DNA of 9,214 bases from an uncultured Oribacterium sp. GTDB taxonomy: Bacteria; Bacillota; Clostridia; Lachnospirales; Lachnospiraceae. The notes beneath the pieces are model-generated. The model was given only the letters and a program-made list of their open reading frames with translations. It did not search any database and was not told where the DNA came from. The translations under genes and the position numbers were made by a program. Location of the stretch: NCBI GenBank assembly GCA_934279105.1, contig CAKQWR010000079.1, positions 1 to 9,214 of the forward strand. The letters run 5' to 3'. Below, piece by piece: positions 6,402 through 9,214 of this stretch. The stretch's first letter is position 1; every line of letters starts with the position of its first letter.

Positions 6402-7292
6402 TTAATACGCAATCCTAAAATAATCCAAATATACTTTATACTTATCCTGGGCGCTTAGGCAGGTATCTGTCAGATAACCTTTTTCGTTGTCCCATTCCTT
6501 CAATCCACGGTAATAGAACATCTTCAGATTGTCCTCGATGATGAAAGGAACGATATTGTATTTCAGGCATTCCTTAAACATAATCAATCGGCCTACGCGA
6601 CCGTTGCCGTCCTGAAACGGATGGATTCGCTCAAACTTCACATGGAAGTCCAGAATAGCCTCCAAGGTCTTTTTTTCTTTAGCATTATATTCCGTCAGCA
6701 AAGTCTTCATTTTATCGGCAACTTCTTCCGGAAGGGCTGTATCCCTGCCGCCGACTTCATTCGGGAGTTTCTTATACTCGCCAACAGCAAACCAATCTTT
6801 TCTGGAATCGCTGGTGCCGTTCTTCAAAACCAAGTGAAGTTCTTTGATGAACTTCTCCGTCAGAGCTGCCTTTGCATAATCGATCATCATGTCGATGCAG
6901 CGGAAGTGATTTGCGGTTTCAATCACATCGTCCACATTCAGCACTACTTTTTCTACACCGATGGTGTTGGTTTCAAAGATATATCTGGTTTGATCGTGCG
7001 TCAGGCGGCTTCCTTCCATATGGTTAGAATTGTATGTCAAATCAATCTGCGTTTTATGGTAGATTCCACCGGAATACTTACTTGCCTTCTCTTCTTTCAG
7101 AATATCCAGCAGAGTGATCGGTTCTTCTTTTCTTTTATTGGTACGCTCCGGTTTTTCTGCGTTTTCCGGAATAGTCCATGTCTTACCGGTGAGAAACGCA
7201 CCGTTCACACGCCCTTGGGCGCAGTAATTTCTAACACTGCGCTCTGACACATCCCACTTTTTCGCTATTTCAGCAACTGAAAGATATCGCAT
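6402..7292 (-). CDS. Fic-domain AMP-transferase with N-terminal helix-turn-helix
   Basis: The 296-residue protein begins with a MerR/excisionase-like DNA-binding helix-turn-helix (YLSVAEIAKKWDVSERSVRNYCAQG, residues 3-27). A charged linker and a Fic domain follow. The catalytic motif HPFQDGNGRVGR (224-235) carries all key residues: His224, Asp228, Asn230 and Arg235. The segment SNHMEG (89-94) fits the class II inhibitory motif [S/T]xxxE[G/N], with Glu93 expected to block ATP binding until released. The protein should therefore restrain itself without a separate antitoxin. Fic enzymes usually attach AMP to a hydroxyl side chain of a target protein; the target here is unknown. The start is supported by GGAGG 7 bases before ATG. 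A good promoter and an inverted repeat lie just upstream, so self-repression through the helix-turn-helix is plausible. Confidence 0.9.
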   Translation of the reverse strand: MRYLSVAEIAKKWDVSERSVRNYCAQGRVNGAFLTGKTWTIPENAEKPERTNKRKEEPITLLDILKEEKASKYSGGIYHKTQIDLTYNSNHMEGSRLTHDQTRYIFETNTIGVEKVVLNVDDVIETANHFRCIDMMIDYAKAALTEKFIKELHLVLKNGTSDSRKDWFAVGEYKKLPNEVGGRDTALPEEVADKMKTLLTEYNAKEKKTLEAILDFHVKFERIHPFQDGNGRVGRLIMFKECLKYNIVPFIIEDNLKMFYYRGLKEWDNEKGYLTDTCLSAQDKYKVYLDYFRIAY

Positions 7293-7346
7293 CTATGATC
7301 CTCCGCCATAAAATCTATCCAAAATACTACGTTATATCTATTACAT

Positions 7347-7376
7347 AGTATACCATTCCATCGGCAAAAATATCAA
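7347..7376 (-). promoter_or_regulatory. Promoter of the Fic gene
   Basis: On the minus strand TTGATA (7371-7376) and TATACT (7347-7352) are 18 bases apart, and TGG just before the -10 box makes it an extended type. Matches to consensus are 4 of 6 for the -35 box and 5 of 6 for the -10. The start point would be near 7340, leaving a leader of about 48 bases. Confidence 0.7.
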
Positions 7377-7410
7377 TTGCGCTTAAGTTTGATTGCTGCA
7401 TTTTTGCCGA
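7361..7410. repeat. 11-bp perfect inverted repeat overlapping the Fic promoter
   Basis: TCGGCAAAAAT (7361-7371) is repeated inverted at 7400-7410, with 28 bases between. The left arm covers part of the spacer and the first base of the -35 box of the Fic promoter. Arm centres are 39 bases apart, close to four helical turns, so a dimer or looped tetramer could bind both. There is no T tract after either arm, so a terminator is unlikely. It could be an operator for the Fic helix-turn-helix or the scar of a mobile end. Confidence 0.6.
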
Positions 7411-7435
7411 CGTAGGAAATGACACTTCCGGATAT

Positions 7436-7469
7436 AGAAATCCGGACTCCATCGAAAATGAAGTCCGGA
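7436..7469 (-). terminator. Probable terminator after the tnpV remnant
   Basis: On the minus strand TCCGGACTTCA (7459-7469) pairs with TGGAGTCCGGA (7441-7451) around a 7-base loop. The 11-bp stem includes one G-U pair and is followed by TTTCTAT. It starts 7 bases after the remnant's stop codon and could also end read-through from the surface-protein gene. A third TCCGGA copy at 7427-7432 allows a competing smaller hairpin (7427-7433 with 7440-7446). The U tract is imperfect. Confidence 0.5.
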
Positions 7470-7475
7470 AAGTTG

Positions 7476-7717
7476 TTATCTATATACGATTTCTTCCAAC
7501 ACAATTTCTTCTGCCCGGTTGTGGATACTATTCATAAATCCAACCTAGGCCATCTGGGCTGCTGCTTTCAGTTCCTCAGTTACGTCCTCAGATGCCTTCA
7601 TCTGCTCAATAATTAGGGACAAACGCTCCTGTGCCGCTCGTTCAAATCGGCAAGGTAAGTACAGAGCTGGCCGTCAAAAATCAGAGCATACTCGTCTTCT
7701 CTCACGTCACAGCGAAA
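7476..7717 (-). pseudogene. tnpV: Truncated, frameshifted tnpV (transposon-encoded protein) remnant
   Basis: Minus-strand translation gives the C-terminal part of a TnpV-family protein in two frames. The upstream frame reads GQLCTYLADLNE (about 7637-7675). A one-base loss near 7634-7638 then shifts to a frame reading AQERLSLIIEQMKASEDVTEELK, then QMA, an amber TAG at 7545-7547 where the family has tryptophan, and VGFMNSIHNRAEEIVLEEIVYR before a TAA. TnpV proteins are small proteins of unknown function carried by conjugative transposons and other elements of Clostridia. The N-terminal half is missing, replaced by the end of the surface-protein gene. It marks past mobile-element activity beside the Fic-DUF262 segment. 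Family assignment rests on remembered family wording. Confidence 0.72.
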
Positions 7718-7722
7718 ATTGA

Positions 7723-9024
7723 TTATCCCGTGAAGCTTCCATCCCATGCGCCGGTCGCATCAACTCGGTATCCGTCCGGTGTTATGCTATCGTAATACAT
7801 TGCACCGTAAGTGGAATCGTCGATTTCTGAAAAATAATACCATTTTCCATCTATGAACCTCCATCCGGTGACCATAGAACCATTTTCTGGATGCAGATAG
7901 TAGCTTGTATTATTTCGTTCTGCGTCTACATACCATCCGGTCTTCATTCCGGTGTTTTCATCAATAAGATACCACTTATTGTCGTTGGCATCAAGAATCC
8001 AACCTGTTTTCAGGTATCCATCCGCTGCAAAAGGCCAATACGTATTATGTATTTTTATCCATGCGTACTTTTCACGCCTTACGCCATCCGAAAGAATGGA
8101 AGCAGAACCGGAAAGTCGGTATCCTTTTTCAGAATAATACTTCCATCCGTAGCTATCCTTTACCCAATGTGCTGCATAAAATTTGTCGTAATTTTCATCA
8201 GCATTATCATTCTTAGCCTTATTACCATTCGTCATGCCAGTATCATCATGATCATTCTTATCATTCTGGTCGGTGCCATTGTTCTCCGTTTCGCTAGCCT
8301 CTTTTTCTCCGATCACATGTACAGTCAAATCAAATAGAAAGCGAGTGTAATAGTCGTCGCGTATTTCGTCTATGATCGTATCACCTTCTGGAGTCACCGT
8401 CGTGCCGGTGTACGTTAATAGTGTGCCTGTATAATACGTATATAAAGCACTGTTTCCTATGAAATATTGTGTGTTCTCGGAGACGGCATCGCCTAAATAC
8501 GTAAAGGTATACTCGTTTGATTCATTCTTAGTTTCAAGCTTCAGGATCGCACTATCCTTTTGATGTTCAGATGCAAGGACTAATTCATTCTCACTGCCTT
8601 CTTCTAGAAGGAAATACAAACAATTCTTCCCAAAGTCCTTCTCATGCGAGAAGGTCGCTGTGTACGCTTGATTTTTATTTAGGTCAATCGTTCCTGTAAA
8701 TTGATAATCCGTATAATGATTTTCTACCCTCGTATTCACGATTATTTTTCCGGGACTGGAAACAGAGGACACATTGCGCAGACCATAGTCGTTCGCAGGC
8801 GCATACCCATTTTCTTCCTCGTCGTGGGTTTTCTCTACATCCGTTCCCTCCTTTTCCACGTCCTCTGTTTTCGATATGTTAGACACAGTGGCTAATCTGT
8901 TGCCATCGGAAATCATGTTGTCATGGTCCGAAATATCCGCAAAGACGATTGCAGGCGTCATGGATAAAGCTGCAAAGAGTGTTAGTAGAACACGGAGATA
9001 CATATTTTTTCGCTTCTTATTCAT
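7723..9024 (-). CDS. Secreted surface protein with cell-wall-binding (choline-binding-like) repeats
   Basis: This 433-residue protein starts with a classic signal peptide (KKRK, hydrophobic run 9-28, likely cut after VFA at 29). An acidic low-complexity stretch follows (about 50-75). A beta-rich domain of unknown family covers about 91-238, and a linker of Asn, Asp, Glu and Lys covers 239-280. The C-terminal part (about 283-429) consists of aromatic-glycine repeats such as GWKYYSEKGYRLSG, GYLKTGWILDANDNKWYLID, TGMKTGWYVDA and GSMVTGWRFIDGKWYYFSE. These resemble the choline-binding/glucan-binding repeats that hold proteins to the Gram-positive wall. No catalytic domain is recognisable, so adhesion or ligand binding is an inference. 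The start chosen is the ATG at 9024, because AAGGAGG lies 8 bases upstream; the frame opens 7 codons earlier. The stop is followed at once by the tnpV remnant. Confidence 0.85.
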   Translation of the reverse strand: MNKKRKNMYLRVLLTLFAALSMTPAIVFADISDHDNMISDGNRLATVSNISKTEDVEKEGTDVEKTHDEEENGYAPANDYGLRNVSSVSSPGKIIVNTRVENHYTDYQFTGTIDLNKNQAYTATFSHEKDFGKNCLYFLLEEGSENELVLASEHQKDSAILKLETKNESNEYTFTYLGDAVSENTQYFIGNSALYTYYTGTLLTYTGTTVTPEGDTIIDEIRDDYYTRFLFDLTVHVIGEKEASETENNGTDQNDKNDHDDTGMTNGNKAKNDNADENYDKFYAAHWVKDSYGWKYYSEKGYRLSGSASILSDGVRREKYAWIKIHNTYWPFAADGYLKTGWILDANDNKWYLIDENTGMKTGWYVDAERNNTSYYLHPENGSMVTGWRFIDGKWYYFSEIDDSTYGAMYYDSITPDGYRVDATGAWDGSFTG

Positions 9025-9032
9025 GTCATCAT

Positions 9033-9039
9033 CCTCCTT
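9033..9039 (-). promoter_or_regulatory. Ribosome binding site that fixes the surface-protein start
   Basis: AAGGAGG on the minus strand lies 8 bases before the ATG at 9024 and inside the longer open frame, so the signal peptide begins at MNKKRK. Confidence 0.8.
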
Positions 9040-9080
9040 GTACATAATCTGATTGACACCATCATTGATAAATTAATTTT

Positions 9081-9099
9081 ACTATAGACTTATAGTATA
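9081..9099 (-). promoter_or_regulatory. Probable promoter region and palindrome of the surface-protein gene
   Basis: ACTATA (9081-9086) and TATAGT (9091-9096) form an inverted repeat around 4 bases. On the minus strand TATACT (9094-9099) and TATAGT (9081-9086) both resemble -10 boxes, and TGGTACTAT gives a possible extended -10. No convincing -35 box is spaced correctly from any of them. The leader to the ATG would be about 50-65 bases. The exact core promoter is uncertain. Confidence 0.4.
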
Positions 9100-9158
9100 G
9101 TACCAGCAGAAAATGTTCACTTGACAGGATTCTGTACCCTTAATATGTATAAATGCTT

Positions 9159-9214
9159 TTAGCATTTCCATAATCCATGCAGGTTACAATATGCATATAC
9201 TTCTTCTACCTGTT
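9159..9214 (-). CDS. Superoxide reductase/desulfoferrodoxin, C-terminal 17 residues (runs off window)
   Basis: The last 17 codons before a TAA read VYAYCNLHGLWK and end in cysteine. CNxHGxW at the extreme C-terminus is the hallmark of superoxide reductases: the cysteine and histidine bind the active-site iron. The enzyme reduces superoxide to hydrogen peroxide without making oxygen and is typical of anaerobes. The rest of the gene lies past the right edge, so the presence of an N-terminal desulforedoxin domain cannot be judged. A 7-bp AT-rich hairpin (9151-9157 with 9161-9167) overlaps the stop codon but lacks a clear U tract on this strand. About 135 bases separate the stop from the surface-protein start. 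Confidence 0.78.
   Translation of the reverse strand, partial: QVEEVYAYCNLHGLWKC

Noticed and set aside
6158..6412. Minus-strand 84-codon frame bridging the Fic stop and the DUF262 start
   Set aside because: It starts with TTG without a ribosome binding site, overlaps the DUF262 gene whose own start is well supported, and the protein has no recognisable feature.
6621..7247. Long plus-strand open frame opposite the Fic gene (208 codons)
   Set aside because: The Fic gene on the minus strand has intact catalytic motifs and a good start. The plus frame is its mirror and has no family features.
8195..8290. Run of atc/att-rich short repeats, considered as a tandem repeat or CRISPR-like array
   Set aside because: It is the codon run of the Asn/Asp-rich linker in the surface protein; there are no regular repeats with spacers.
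7891..8337. Plus-strand hydrophobic frame opposite the surface-protein gene
   Set aside because: Its hydrophobic look comes from reading the Asp/Asn-rich linker codons (repeated atc/att) backwards. The minus-strand protein is clearly real.
9121..9149. Plus-strand TTGACA with TATGTA 17 bases later, as a promoter pointing right
   Set aside because: The -10 match is poor, and it would run antisense into the superoxide reductase gene; no plus-strand gene follows in the window.

Overview
The window looks like chromosome of an anaerobic Gram-positive gut-type bacterium of the Clostridia (Lachnospiraceae-like). The grounds are strong GGAGG-type ribosome binding sites, a superoxide reductase tail, a TnpV remnant, a Clostridia-type short peptide deformylase and a secreted protein with cell-wall-binding repeats. 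This placement is an inference from gene content. Every gene I accept lies on the minus strand, so transcription runs from right to left.

Left part (1-1516): a cation/proton antiporter gene sits behind what I read as a fluoride riboswitch (crcB motif). Its terminator shares bases with the aptamer, and a promoter lies just upstream. At the 3' end of the gene is a strong intrinsic terminator, followed 9 bases later by the 5' end of a class IIC group II intron that runs off the window edge.

Middle-left (1590-4306): a membrane-anchored protein of unknown function with an internal repeat follows a run of four closely spaced genes. In transcription order these are a low-molecular-weight tyrosine phosphatase, peptide deformylase, Ogt-type O6-alkylguanine-DNA methyltransferase and a half-size EamA transporter. 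The gaps are short enough for one operon, but I see no convincing promoter for it. The gap between deformylase and ogt holds a short stretch that resembles the 3' end of a fic gene.

Middle-right (4384-7717): an accessory segment that is visibly more AT-rich than the genes to its left. It holds a Fic protein with an N-terminal DNA-binding domain and a built-in inhibitory motif, then a DUF262-HNH protein related to GmrSD/BrxU-type restriction enzymes, with a broken tnpV gene upstream. This is the best candidate here for an undescribed system: a possible two-gene defence module. The fic promoter carries an 11-bp inverted repeat that may be its operator.

Right part (7723-9214): a secreted, repeat-bearing surface protein with its own probable operator, preceded by the last 17 codons of a superoxide reductase.
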